Shown one piece after another: positions 54,663-62,839 of a stretch of DNA of 64,000 bases. Source of the stretch: JAUASW01 sp036880965 (GTDB lineage: Bacteria > Pseudomonadota > Gammaproteobacteria > Burkholderiales > Burkholderiaceae_C); the NCBI RefSeq assembly GCF_036880965.1, contig NZ_JBAJMV010000003.1, forward strand, positions 434,001 through 498,000, written 5' to 3'. A program made the position numbers and the translations under genes. The notes below the pieces were generated by a model, which was not told where the DNA came from, searched no databases, and saw only the letters and a program-made list of their open reading frames with translations. Every line of letters begins with the position of its first letter. Position 1 is the stretch's first letter.

Positions 54663-57347
54663 ATGACGACTCCCCTCCCCTGGCCGCGCCGGCTGCGCTG
54701 CCTCGCCACATCGCTGCTCCTGCTTTGCACCAGCGGGCTCGCCCTGGCCGATGCAGAAACGCTGCTGCCCGACGGGCGCAGGATCGTGCTGACCAACAAG
54801 ACCTGCTCCAGCTGCCCCAACCCGGCGATCAAGCTCGTCGATGCCAACGGCAAGCTGCTGGCCAATCTGCCGGCCAAGGAAAAGGAACTGGTGCTGTCCA
54901 CCCTTGCGCTGGAGAACGGTCGCTACTTCGTCACCGCGACGACCGGTGGTGAGGGCATGGTCCGGGTTTACGACCTGGAGAAAAAGCTCATGTCCAGCTC
55001 GGAGCAGCCCTTTGGATCGCCGCAAACCTGGGGCCTGCTCTACGAGCTCGGCGGCAACGAGTTCGCGGTGGTGTCCGGTGCGCAGTACACCTACCTCAAG
55101 GATGCTGGCAATCGGACCCGGCTGGTCATCTTCAGCATCAACGACGGAAAACTGAAGGAGCTCAGCCGCTTGACTCTGGAAACGCGATCCCTTGAGTGGT
55201 TGGCCCGGACGAGCGCAGGCACGCTCATGGCGATAGAGGAGGGAAGCCGGCTGGCCGAGTATGAATCTGGCGGCAAGCTGCGGCGTGCCGTGCAGTTCGA
55301 CAAGCACGCCAAGATCCAGGACCTGCGACTTCTCAGCGGTGGTTCCGTAGAGGCGTTGATGCTGGTCGGATCCAACTTCATGGCCGTCAAACTCGAAGAC
55401 GGGCGGATCAGCTACTCGCCATTGCATGAGGCTGATCAGAGGCTGTCTGCCAGCACAAGAAGGTCCGCCCAGTCCGCATACTGGTCGGCCAATTCGCTGC
55501 GTTTGCGTTTTGCCGACAAGGGTTCCGGTGAAATTCAGTTGCAGACCCCAAAGCCCATCGCCGAGCTGTCGTCTCCACTGCAATGGGAGGCCCTTACCAC
55601 CCTCGCCGATACCGCTGGCCTGACCTACAAGGCAGCCGAAGTGACCGTCGATGGACCGGTGGTGTCCGCAAAGCTTGGACGCTATAGCCGCAGGGGCTGG
55701 CCCGTCATCAACCGTCTCTTGATCTATTCCAACGGCCCCGTGTATGAGGGCGAGGTAGAAGCCGATCCTTCACAAGCAAACATCCTCGGCCTCCCCTACA
55801 GCATCAGCAGCGGGCGTGGCCGCATGGTCTGGCCCAACGGCCACCAATACTCGGGCGATTGGCTCGAAGGCGAACGCACCGGGCGCGGTCTGTACAGTTG
55901 GCCGGACGGGGACTACTTCGATGGTCACTGGGTCGACAACAACCGCAAAGGTTATGGTGAGTCCGTCTACGCCGACGGGCGTGTGAACAGGGGCCTCTGG
56001 TCGGGAAACAACCTGACCACCCGCTGCACAAGTGACGAGGAATGCGCGAAGCTCAACGGGGGGGTCCCGTTCCAGCGTGCAGCTCCGCCAGCCAGGGTGA
56101 CCGAATCGACGGAGGATGCCGTTCGCCGCTGCGCCAAGGCGGAGGTCTCGAACATACATCCAGGCGCCAACGGCAGCGCTGACTTCTACGGCGAGTGCAA
56201 CATCGCCGGCTTTGCCACCACCGGCATCGTCGTCACCCGCCACAAAGGCATCCCCGTAGACATCGCCTGCCTGAAAGACTCCAAGCCCACCGAGAAATCG
56301 AACACCGAAGCCTTTGTGCCTTGTGAGAAGTACTGGGCCTTCGTGCCCGACTACTGCCAGAAGGACGACTACCGGGGTCAATGCAAGGATGCTCAACCCC
56401 ATGGCGTCGGGTTTCGGACAGGCAGACGGGGTGGCAGCAAGCCCAGCATGGGCTCAGGCACCATGGGGGCGCTGCTCAGTGCCTTTGCGCCGGTCACCAA
56501 CTACACGATCTACATCGAGTCCGGCATGTTCCGTGAGGGCAAGCTGCAGGGCTACGGCACTGCGAAATCTGCCAGCGGATGCGGCGCTGCCGGCTGCTCG
56601 GGCGAGCGGGTCAACGACATCGGCTGGTTCAAGCAGGGCAGCAAGGCCTTTGAATGCACCACCTATGCCGACTGCATTCCCAAGCTGTCCGGCAAAGACC
56701 TGTCGAGTGAACGCCAGGCCTGGCTGAGCGCGAGCGCGGCGGCCGGCAGCGCGGCCGGCAGCGATGCCACCAAGACCTTTGAGGCCGCTTTGAGTGCCTA
56801 CCAGGCCAAGGGCAACAAGGACGACCTCAAACGCGCTCAGGCACTGGCGGCATCGCCCGCCGAGCGCGCACGGCTCGAGTACACACTCATGCAGCTCGCC
56901 GGCTTCGACAAGGTGCTCACCCTGTCCTCCCGTGTCGAGGGCAGCGGCAAGTCTGCTGGCACGGAAGACGCCGAGAGGCTGCTGGGCTTCTTCAGGTCGG
57001 TGTCCAGCTCCATCCCGGTCAAGTTCAGCTGGTCGCTGGCACCGGAGACGGCCCTGCTGCCGCTCAAGCAGGGGCGCTACGCCGTCACGCTCAAGGTAGG
57101 TCTGAAAGTCGACAAGACCCATCGGACCTGCTTGGGCGCAGCCTGCTCCGACCGTGTTGGGACCGTGCCCTACGTGCGGGAAGTCCAAGTCGTCCTCGAC
57201 ACCACGAACGGCTACCGCGCCAAGGGGAGCTTCGAACTGAGCCTCGACGGTGCCCGCACCTCGGCGCTGTTCGGCACCGAATCAGGCGAGGCCATCAGCG
57301 GCTTTGCCGGCGTGGCCTCGATCGAGTCGGTGAAGCTGCTGCCATGA
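54663..57347 (+). CDS. Secreted protein with MORN repeats and shared C-terminal module
   Basis: An 894-residue protein with signal peptide MTTPLPWPRRLRCLATSLLL (cleavage near ALAD). The first about 300 residues look like a beta-propeller or WD-like domain (NGRYFVTATTGGEGMVRVYD). Residues about 355-450 contain MORN repeats (YEGEVEAD, GHQYSGDWLEGERTGRGLY, WPDGDYFDGHWVDNNRKGYG). Eight or more cysteines follow. The last about 165 residues (from 56845) share the module seen at 46436 and 57816: SPAERARLEYTLMQL, LPLKQGRYAVTLKVGLKV and ending SIESVKLLP. The start ATG at 54663 is chosen since the upstream ATG at 54633 lengthens the signal. Function unknown. Confidence 0.8.
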   Translation: MTTPLPWPRRLRCLATSLLLLCTSGLALADAETLLPDGRRIVLTNKTCSSCPNPAIKLVDANGKLLANLPAKEKELVLSTLALENGRYFVTATTGGEGMVRVYDLEKKLMSSSEQPFGSPQTWGLLYELGGNEFAVVSGAQYTYLKDAGNRTRLVIFSINDGKLKELSRLTLETRSLEWLARTSAGTLMAIEEGSRLAEYESGGKLRRAVQFDKHAKIQDLRLLSGGSVEALMLVGSNFMAVKLEDGRISYSPLHEADQRLSASTRRSAQSAYWSANSLRLRFADKGSGEIQLQTPKPIAELSSPLQWEALTTLADTAGLTYKAAEVTVDGPVVSAKLGRYSRRGWPVINRLLIYSNGPVYEGEVEADPSQANILGLPYSISSGRGRMVWPNGHQYSGDWLEGERTGRGLYSWPDGDYFDGHWVDNNRKGYGESVYADGRVNRGLWSGNNLTTRCTSDEECAKLNGGVPFQRAAPPARVTESTEDAVRRCAKAEVSNIHPGANGSADFYGECNIAGFATTGIVVTRHKGIPVDIACLKDSKPTEKSNTEAFVPCEKYWAFVPDYCQKDDYRGQCKDAQPHGVGFRTGRRGGSKPSMGSGTMGALLSAFAPVTNYTIYIESGMFREGKLQGYGTAKSASGCGAAGCSGERVNDIGWFKQGSKAFECTTYADCIPKLSGKDLSSERQAWLSASAAAGSAAGSDATKTFEAALSAYQAKGNKDDLKRAQALAASPAERARLEYTLMQLAGFDKVLTLSSRVEGSGKSAGTEDAERLLGFFRSVSSSIPVKFSWSLAPETALLPLKQGRYAVTLKVGLKVDKTHRTCLGAACSDRVGTVPYVREVQVVLDTTNGYRAKGSFELSLDGARTSALFGTESGEAISGFAGVASIESVKLLP

Positions 57348-57802
57348 GAGTGCTGCTCGCGATCGCGGTGCTGGGCAGCCTGTCCGTGCTGGCACGCGCG
57401 CAGGACATCGACAAGTTGCTGGACGCCCAGAACAAGCCGGCGAAGACGACGAGCACGGTCGACGCCAGCGTGAACAAGACAGCCAATGAGTCAGCCCAGG
57501 CGGTGGCCAAGCGGCATGCCGAACTCGAACAGCGCCGCCGTGAGATGGCGGCGGCGGCCGCAGCCGACAAGGCCTATGAAGACCGCAGCAGCGCAGACTG
57601 GACTGTGCTCGGCGAGAAGAAGGGCGGTGGCCTGGCGCACTGGTACCAGAAGGAAGTGCGCGTGCGCTGCAACTTTGGACGCAAGGCCAGGGAGGAGTTC
57701 TCAGTCCACCTGCTGAACTCGGGCCGGTGGCAGTCCAGTACCGGCCCGGTCACCAAGAGCCTGGCGGAGTCGGCGCAATGGGAGTGCCGGAGTTCACGAT
57801 GA
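57344..57802 (+). CDS. Small secreted protein of unknown function
   Basis: A 152-residue protein with signal peptide MRVLLAIAVLGSLSVLARAQ. A coiled or helical alanine-rich region (AKRHAELEQRRREMAAAAAA) is followed by a small C-terminal domain with two cysteines: VRVRCNFGRKAREEF, SGRWQSSTGP and a final SLAESAQWECRS. The C-terminal pattern (RC...G.W.S..G...SL...A...C) is repeated in the protein at 60452. The start overlaps the previous stop (ATGA), so the two are translationally coupled. No known family is recognised. Confidence 0.75.
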   Translation: MRVLLAIAVLGSLSVLARAQDIDKLLDAQNKPAKTTSTVDASVNKTANESAQAVAKRHAELEQRRREMAAAAAADKAYEDRSSADWTVLGEKKGGGLAHWYQKEVRVRCNFGRKAREEFSVHLLNSGRWQSSTGPVTKSLAESAQWECRSSR

Positions 57803-57815
57803 TGAGGTCGACGCA

Positions 57816-59177
57816 ATGACACGTGGGATACAGATTCGAAGTGTGATGGTGTGGATCGCGGGTCTGCTGACGGCTTGCGCAGGCGCCCCGCCGCCGCCGA
57901 CACAACCACCAACACGTACCACCACAACCGCGCCGGTTCAGACTGCCGCAAGCGTGCCCCCAGCACCTGTGGCGGGTTTGCTCAATTCCGACCGTGTGAT
58001 CGTTGGTGAAGGCGATTGCCGCACGCTGCGCCACGCCGTGTACCAGCGCAACGGCTTTGTGGAGATCGAGATCGACAGGCCCTACTCGGGACGCTGCGGC
58101 TTCACCGACCTGGCCTTGGTAATCGACGACATTGCCGTCCCTGGTCCCGCAGCCGTGTCTGCATCGATCAAGACCAACGACCAGGGCGTTCGCTACTGGG
58201 CCGACAGGCGAGGCACCCTGTTCTTCAAGTACGGCAAGCCGCTGGATCCGTCATTGCTGAAGGAGCGCGCGCGCTTCGGTTTGGCGCAGCCCGTGTGCGG
58301 ATGGGGCGAGCGCTGTCTCACCGATGCAGGCCTGCTGCTCGCCAAGATCGACGTTGGGCAGTTGCTACAGGAAGGGGCCATCCGCGCGGCGTTGGAGTCT
58401 GACGATGACGCATCGCTATTGAAGACCTACAGCGCCACCAAGGATCCGCGCGTGCTGGAGGCACTGCTGCGGCGGACCGGGCAGGAGAACACGGTCGAGC
58501 GTGCGTTGTCCATCCATGGCGTCGAGTCATCGCCAAAGGCGCTTGCCTTGGCACAACGGCTGGCGCTCGAGGGGCGTCGCGTCGACTCGCTGCTGAAAGT
58601 CCATGCCATCAACAAGCGCCGCGAGCTGCTGAGCGTTGCGCATGATGCAGCCACCACAGACGCAGAGCGGGCCCAGGTGGAACTGCTTGTGATGCAGTCT
58701 CTGCAGGACAAGCTGTTCGACTTCAAGGCGACTCTGGCCGGCACTGGGCGCGTCGACGCCAACGACAGCAATGTGGTCATCGCCCGCGTCGTCGAGACCA
58801 AGCTTCGCGCCCTGCTCAGCTTCAGCGGTCAGCTCCGCACCGACATCTATGCGCCGCGCTTCGACTACGCGGTCGATGGCGTGCTCATCCTGGTGGCCCA
58901 CGGCGTTCAAAGCGGCGAGCGAAATTGCGGCTTCCTGTGGGGCGACAAATGCGAAATCAAGGACGAACCCACGAGTCGCAGCTTCGAGTACCCCGTCTCG
59001 CTCGTCTTCAGCCGCAACGGCCAGTACCGGGTCAGCGGCAGCCGCGACATCGAGTGGAAGTCGATCTCCGGCGGCTCGGGTGCCGCCAGTGGGCTGCTGA
59101 TGGGCGGCACACGCGTCTTCAAGGCCGATGGACGGTTCGACATGCAGTTTCAAGTGAAGTCCTTGAAACCGCTGTAA
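57816..59177 (+). CDS. Lipoprotein of unknown function with shared C-terminal module
   Basis: A 453-residue lipoprotein, signal MTRGIQIRSVMVWIAGLLTA with lipobox LTAC and a Pro/Thr-rich linker (GAPPPPTQPPTRTTTTAP). The N-terminal domain has four to five cysteines (GDCRTLRH, GRCGFTDLAL, PVCGWGERCL). A helical region (LLRRTGQENTVERALSIHG) leads to the last about 180 residues (from 58638), which share the module with 46436 and 54663: TTDAERAQVELLVMQSLQDK, PRFDYAVDGVLILVAHGV and the ending VKSLKPL. It lies 13 bp after the previous gene, in the same operon. Confidence 0.75.
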   Translation: MTRGIQIRSVMVWIAGLLTACAGAPPPPTQPPTRTTTTAPVQTAASVPPAPVAGLLNSDRVIVGEGDCRTLRHAVYQRNGFVEIEIDRPYSGRCGFTDLALVIDDIAVPGPAAVSASIKTNDQGVRYWADRRGTLFFKYGKPLDPSLLKERARFGLAQPVCGWGERCLTDAGLLLAKIDVGQLLQEGAIRAALESDDDASLLKTYSATKDPRVLEALLRRTGQENTVERALSIHGVESSPKALALAQRLALEGRRVDSLLKVHAINKRRELLSVAHDAATTDAERAQVELLVMQSLQDKLFDFKATLAGTGRVDANDSNVVIARVVETKLRALLSFSGQLRTDIYAPRFDYAVDGVLILVAHGVQSGERNCGFLWGDKCEIKDEPTSRSFEYPVSLVFSRNGQYRVSGSRDIEWKSISGGSGAASGLLMGGTRVFKADGRFDMQFQVKSLKPL

Positions 59178-59214
59178 GCGCCGCCAACGGACATCCCATG
59201 GAAAGGAAATCACT

Positions 59215-60450
59215 TTGAGGACGACTCTCACCGCGGCAATCACGCTGCTTGTGACTGCTTTGCCCGCCTCGTCGGCCTGGGCTCAGAGCTACCAGATCGG
59301 CAGCAACGTGCAATGCCAGGAGCAAACGCAGGGCTGGTTCCGGCACAGCGGCTCCTGCAACCAGGCCGGTCAGCTGCAGGGCCATGGCATCGCGTCGATG
59401 GGCGACATGCTGCTCATCGGCGAGTTCGCCAACGGCTTGCCGGATGGACCGCAGCACGTGTTCCATGTACGCAAGCCCAAGGAAGATCTGGGGCAACAGA
59501 TCAACAGCACGGTGGAGTCGGCTCAGCGTGTCATCAGCCGAGCGAATGGCAAGCCCTTCGATAGACGAGGCCTGGCCTGCCTGGTCAACTTTCGCGATGG
59601 GCAGCCCGCCGACAACACGATCGCCTGCAATGGCGTCGTCGCCAAGGCGCGCGCAGGTATGGTCAGGATGGTGAAGGTCAATGGGCGCGTGCGCCTGGAG
59701 ATGGATGAGGCTGACATCGCCGGACAGTCCTACAAGTGGACCGCGCGCACGCTGGCCTATGACGAGAACGGGGCTGTCGATCTCAGGGTGTCCGGCCACC
59801 ATGTCGACGTGACCGGGACCTCCCAGTACCGGCATGACCCCTTCAGTCTGTCTGGAACAGCACAGGCGGCCAGCCTGGGTGTGGTGCATTTCAAGAGCGG
59901 CTTCAACGAATTCATCCGCGCCACTTTCAATCTCAAGGCAGTGAATGGCACCCTGGTCTCCCCGCAACGACGCCAGGATTGGCCCCACCATGCAACGACG
60001 CCGACCCTCTCGGTGGCCGGCCGCTTCGACTTCCAGATGGAGAACACCTCGGCTGCCGTGCTGTTGAACTCGGTCCGGCCGGACAAGACATCGACCAGGC
60101 CGCTCACCAGCGACTACATCTATCGCCTCCAGACACCCGCAGGGAACTTCATGGCCGCCTTCTACGAGCATCGTGAGCAATGGCGACAGTCTCCCGTCCA
60201 CTATTTCAAGTCCGATTCGCTCGAGTTCGATGCCAGCGGCTATGAGCTCTGCCTGCGTCAGATCTACTCCAACAGCTCACGGGAGGCTGAGCCGCTGGGC
60301 ACCGCCTTCATCAGCACCGAGCAGATCAGCGGCCGGGACTATTCGACCTATGAGATCGGCTTCGTCCCACGCTGCGGCAAGGTCACCGACAAGTCCGGAA
60401 GAAGCTTCGCTGGCTTGTTCGACAAACAGGGACGGCCTCTGCCGAACTGA
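59215..60450 (+). CDS. Secreted protein with MORN-like segment, unknown function
   Basis: A 411-residue protein. The start is a TTG at 59215 with AAGGA 7 bp upstream; no in-frame ATG precedes the signal peptide (MRTTLTAAITLLVTALPASS, cleavage near AWAQ). The N-terminal GHGIASMGDMLLIGEFANGL resembles a MORN-like hairpin. The middle contains GLACLVNFRDGQPADNTIAC and a later region ending with FVPRCGKVTDKSGRSFAGLF. It has four or five cysteines but no catalytic motif I recognise. It follows the lipoprotein gene by 37 bp and precedes a small secreted protein by 1 bp. Confidence 0.75.
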   Translation: MRTTLTAAITLLVTALPASSAWAQSYQIGSNVQCQEQTQGWFRHSGSCNQAGQLQGHGIASMGDMLLIGEFANGLPDGPQHVFHVRKPKEDLGQQINSTVESAQRVISRANGKPFDRRGLACLVNFRDGQPADNTIACNGVVAKARAGMVRMVKVNGRVRLEMDEADIAGQSYKWTARTLAYDENGAVDLRVSGHHVDVTGTSQYRHDPFSLSGTAQAASLGVVHFKSGFNEFIRATFNLKAVNGTLVSPQRRQDWPHHATTPTLSVAGRFDFQMENTSAAVLLNSVRPDKTSTRPLTSDYIYRLQTPAGNFMAAFYEHREQWRQSPVHYFKSDSLEFDASGYELCLRQIYSNSSREAEPLGTAFISTEQISGRDYSTYEIGFVPRCGKVTDKSGRSFAGLFDKQGRPLPN

Positions 60451-60451
60451 C

Positions 60452-60946
60452 ATGAACACCTACAAGTACATCGCCTGCTTCGCCCTGCTGTATGTATTCG
60501 TCAGCGTCTCTGGCCAGGCCAATCCCGTCGATGACGCCTACCGCAAGGCAGACGCCCGCTCGGGCAACAAGGTCGAACTGAGCGTCGCTGCATCAGTCCG
60601 CAGCGACATCGCGCGGGCCCGGAGCGCACTGGGCGCCCAGGTGGACGAAACGGACCGGCGCAACAAGCAGCGTCAGGCAGAGCAGGCGGCCGCAGGCCCC
60701 AGCAGCACCAACAGCAACCCTTCAACAGCAGCCACGGGCAGCGCTTGGAAGATCGTCAGGCAGTACGAAGGCGGCTTCTCGGAGTTCGGCTTCGACACGC
60801 GGCACACCATCTTCGTGGTCCGCTGTCGCAGCGGCGCCGAGCACAAGCTGTACCGCGACAAGAACGGCAAGTGGGGCAGCGTGGGAGCTGGGTTCAACAA
60901 CTCGGCAGCGTCCCTGGAAATGGCAGCGAGTCAGAAATGCAACTAG
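60452..60946 (+). CDS. Small secreted protein of unknown function
   Basis: A 164-residue protein with signal peptide MNTYKYIACFALLYVFVSVS (cleavage near GQAN). A helical stretch (VRSDIARARSALGAQVDETD), a Gln/Ala-rich linker and a C-terminal domain follow: HTIFVVRCRSGAEHKLYRDK, NGKWGSVGAGFNNSA and the ending SLEMAASQKCN. This C-terminal pattern matches the protein at 57344 (RC, G-W-S, SL, terminal C). It begins 1 bp after the preceding stop, so translation is coupled. No known domain. Confidence 0.72.
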   Translation: MNTYKYIACFALLYVFVSVSGQANPVDDAYRKADARSGNKVELSVAASVRSDIARARSALGAQVDETDRRNKQRQAEQAAAGPSSTNSNPSTAATGSAWKIVRQYEGGFSEFGFDTRHTIFVVRCRSGAEHKLYRDKNGKWGSVGAGFNNSAASLEMAASQKCN

Positions 60947-61031
60947 CAGCGGCGCATCGCTGAACTTGTCCAGTCTCCGTTGCCCATTGAACTCAGGCCC
61001 CGTCAGCAACATTCGAAGGACTCGTGAACCC

Positions 61032-61571
61032 ATGAAAGCCGTCACCACTTTGCTTGCCGCGTTGATCACACTGACCTCTTCCGTCTTCGCGCAGGGTATC
61101 AAGCTCGAAGCCAAGAGAGACCGGTTCTCCTTGAAGCCAGACAAGCAGGTTGGCGCCGTCGTTGTCGACCATCAACAGAAGCTGGAATGGATGTCTTGCT
61201 TCGTTGGGCAAGAGTTGCGTCAGGACCAATGCACGGGCACGCCACAGCGCATGAACTGGTTTGATGCCGAGGCAGTCTCAAAGCAGTCAGGCAACGGCTG
61301 GCGGCTGCCGGGTCGGGAGGAGCTGATGTCGATCATGGCCAGGCAATCCTGGCATGAGCGCCTGACGCATTTGAGCCCGCACTTCCACGGCCAGAGCTCC
61401 AAGGTGTTCGTGTACTGGACCGCGTCCAGAGTCACGAACATGACCAACATGCACTGGGTCGTCAGCGGCAAGGAGGACCTGGAGAACCTGACAGGGAATC
61501 GCGGCCGCTTTGACCTCATCGGCAAGGACGAAGAGGAGTACGAGGTCCGGCTGGTCAGGAATGCGAAGTAA
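61032..61571 (+). CDS. Secreted DUF1566 (Lcl-like C-terminal) protein
   Basis: A 179-residue protein with signal peptide MKAVTTLLAALITLTSSVFA. The mature part has the DUF1566 pattern: KLEWMSCFVGQELRQDQCTG, NWFDAEAVSKQSGNGWRLPG (WRLP motif), REELMSIM, VFVYWTASRV, MHWVVSGKEDLE and a final YEVRLVRNAK. DUF1566 domains are common in secreted or surface proteins of proteobacteria and have a C-type-lectin-like fold; the ligand is unknown. The ATG at 61032 lies 85 bp after the previous stop. It is the last intact gene of the accessory operon. Confidence 0.85.
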   Translation: MKAVTTLLAALITLTSSVFAQGIKLEAKRDRFSLKPDKQVGAVVVDHQQKLEWMSCFVGQELRQDQCTGTPQRMNWFDAEAVSKQSGNGWRLPGREELMSIMARQSWHERLTHLSPHFHGQSSKVFVYWTASRVTNMTNMHWVVSGKEDLENLTGNRGRFDLIGKDEEEYEVRLVRNAK

Positions 61572-61607
61572 ACGCCAGGCCCGAGAGGTCCGATTCGATA
61601 GGCCTGA

Positions 61608-61880
61608 TGTTCCCGCGCGTGGCCCCTCTCAGCAAAGGGTGACGCAGCGGCAGCCGCTGGCGATGCGCCCAACCGTGCTTTCTCCTTTGCACTGAGGGAG
61701 GGCGATGTGCTGGTCGGCGCAGAGGTTCCTGAACCCAGCTCGGTGGCCCTGACTGGCATTGGGGCACTGGGGCTGTTGCTTGCGATGGCGAGGCGGCGAA
61801 TGAGGTCGAACGCCGGCCCGCACTCTGCGGCATCGGGGTCTCGGCGCGCTCAGGCGCGTCGTTCCCGGCTCCGTCCATGA
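61608..61880 (+). pseudogene. Orphan PEP-CTERM tail, remnant of an exosortase-sorted protein
   Basis: The frame is open from after a stop at 61605-61607 to a TGA at 61878-61880 and encodes DAPNRAFSFALREGDVLVG, then a PEP-CTERM signal: VPEPSSVALTGIGALGLLL followed by AMARRRMRSNAG. No ATG, ribosome site or signal peptide lies upstream; a GTG at 61707 would give only a short product. The rest of the gene is missing, so this is probably the 3' remnant of a deleted gene. It fills most of the 354-bp gap between the DUF1566 gene and the next minus-strand gene. Confidence 0.6.
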
Positions 61881-61925
61881 ACATGCAAGGCCCTGCACCC
61901 CTGCCAACGCCCAGCCGGCCCGCAA

Positions 61926-62702
61926 TCACTTCCAGTCGCTCAATCCGTAGCGCGTCAGCAGGCGTGCCAACTGGCCGCTGCGGCGCTGCTCCTGCAGCGC
62001 ATGGTCGAGCCTTTCGGCCAGTTGCCGGGCCTGGGGATGGCGCGGGCTGAAGCCCACGTAGACCGGACCTGCCGCCTGGCAGCCCGCCTGGCGCACCTTG
62101 GCTCCAAGGCCCAGCTGGAGCAAGACATGCTGCATCACCTGCGCATCCTCGACCACGGCATCGAGCCGGCCCAGCGCCAGATTGCGGGCATTGACCTCAG
62201 CGGGCCGGGCACCGCCTGTCACGCGGATCCGGTCCTTGTAGGCGGGGTTCTGCAGCCATGCACCGATGGGCCCGTCGTACTCGTAGCCGGCCACGATACC
62301 CACCGACTTCAAACGGTCCAGATCCTGGCGGCGCAAGCTCCGCACAGACGAGGTCGTGGCAACGAACAGGCAGTCCGCCGCCATGCCGGCAGGCTCCCGA
62401 CCCACCACCAACCCGAAGCGCTCTACCCCGGACGAGGTGACCACCAGGGCCACGTCAGCGCGGCCGTCGGCGGTTTCCGCCAATGCCCGTTCCCAGGGCA
62501 CGACGCGGTAGTCGAGTGCATTGCCGGGCGGCAGTGCTGCCTGCAGCAGCTCGATCACATAGCCAGGCCGCGGGCTGCCGGGTTCGCAGTTGTAGGGGCA
62601 CCAGGGATCGGCCAGCACGCGCAGCCTGACCTCCTCCGCCAACACCGGGGGAGCGAACCAACACATCGCACTGGCCAGTGCCCACCCCAAGCTGCGTCGC
62701 AA
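61926..62702 (-). CDS. Solitary periplasmic solute-binding protein (SBP_bac_3-like)
   Basis: A 258-residue protein. The start is set at the TTG at 62702, with CAGGAG 5 bp upstream, because the signal peptide MRRSLGWALASAMCWFAPPV begins there; the in-frame ATG at 62780 would add 26 residues of poor quality before it. The mature part has VRLRVLADPWCPYNCEPGSP, DYRVVPWERALAETADGRAD and ARNLALGRLDAVVEDAQVM, the lobe pattern of family 3 binding proteins. It lacks a neighbouring permease, like the group at the left end, and has an unusual cysteine pair (CPYNC) near its N-terminus. Ligand unknown. Confidence 0.8.
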   Translation of the reverse strand: MRRSLGWALASAMCWFAPPVLAEEVRLRVLADPWCPYNCEPGSPRPGYVIELLQAALPPGNALDYRVVPWERALAETADGRADVALVVTSSGVERFGLVVGREPAGMAADCLFVATTSSVRSLRRQDLDRLKSVGIVAGYEYDGPIGAWLQNPAYKDRIRVTGGARPAEVNARNLALGRLDAVVEDAQVMQHVLLQLGLGAKVRQAGCQAAGPVYVGFSPRHPQARQLAERLDHALQEQRRSGQLARLLTRYGLSDWK

Positions 62703-62839
62703 GTGAACTCCTGCAGAAACGGCCCCGCGAGCACCGCACGGCCGGATCCAGACATTCTTGGTATTGACTTGCCGTCGCACAAGCGGGCGAGCCCCTACTC
62801 GGTGATACCCCTCAGGTCTCGGCCGGCGACAATGCCGCC

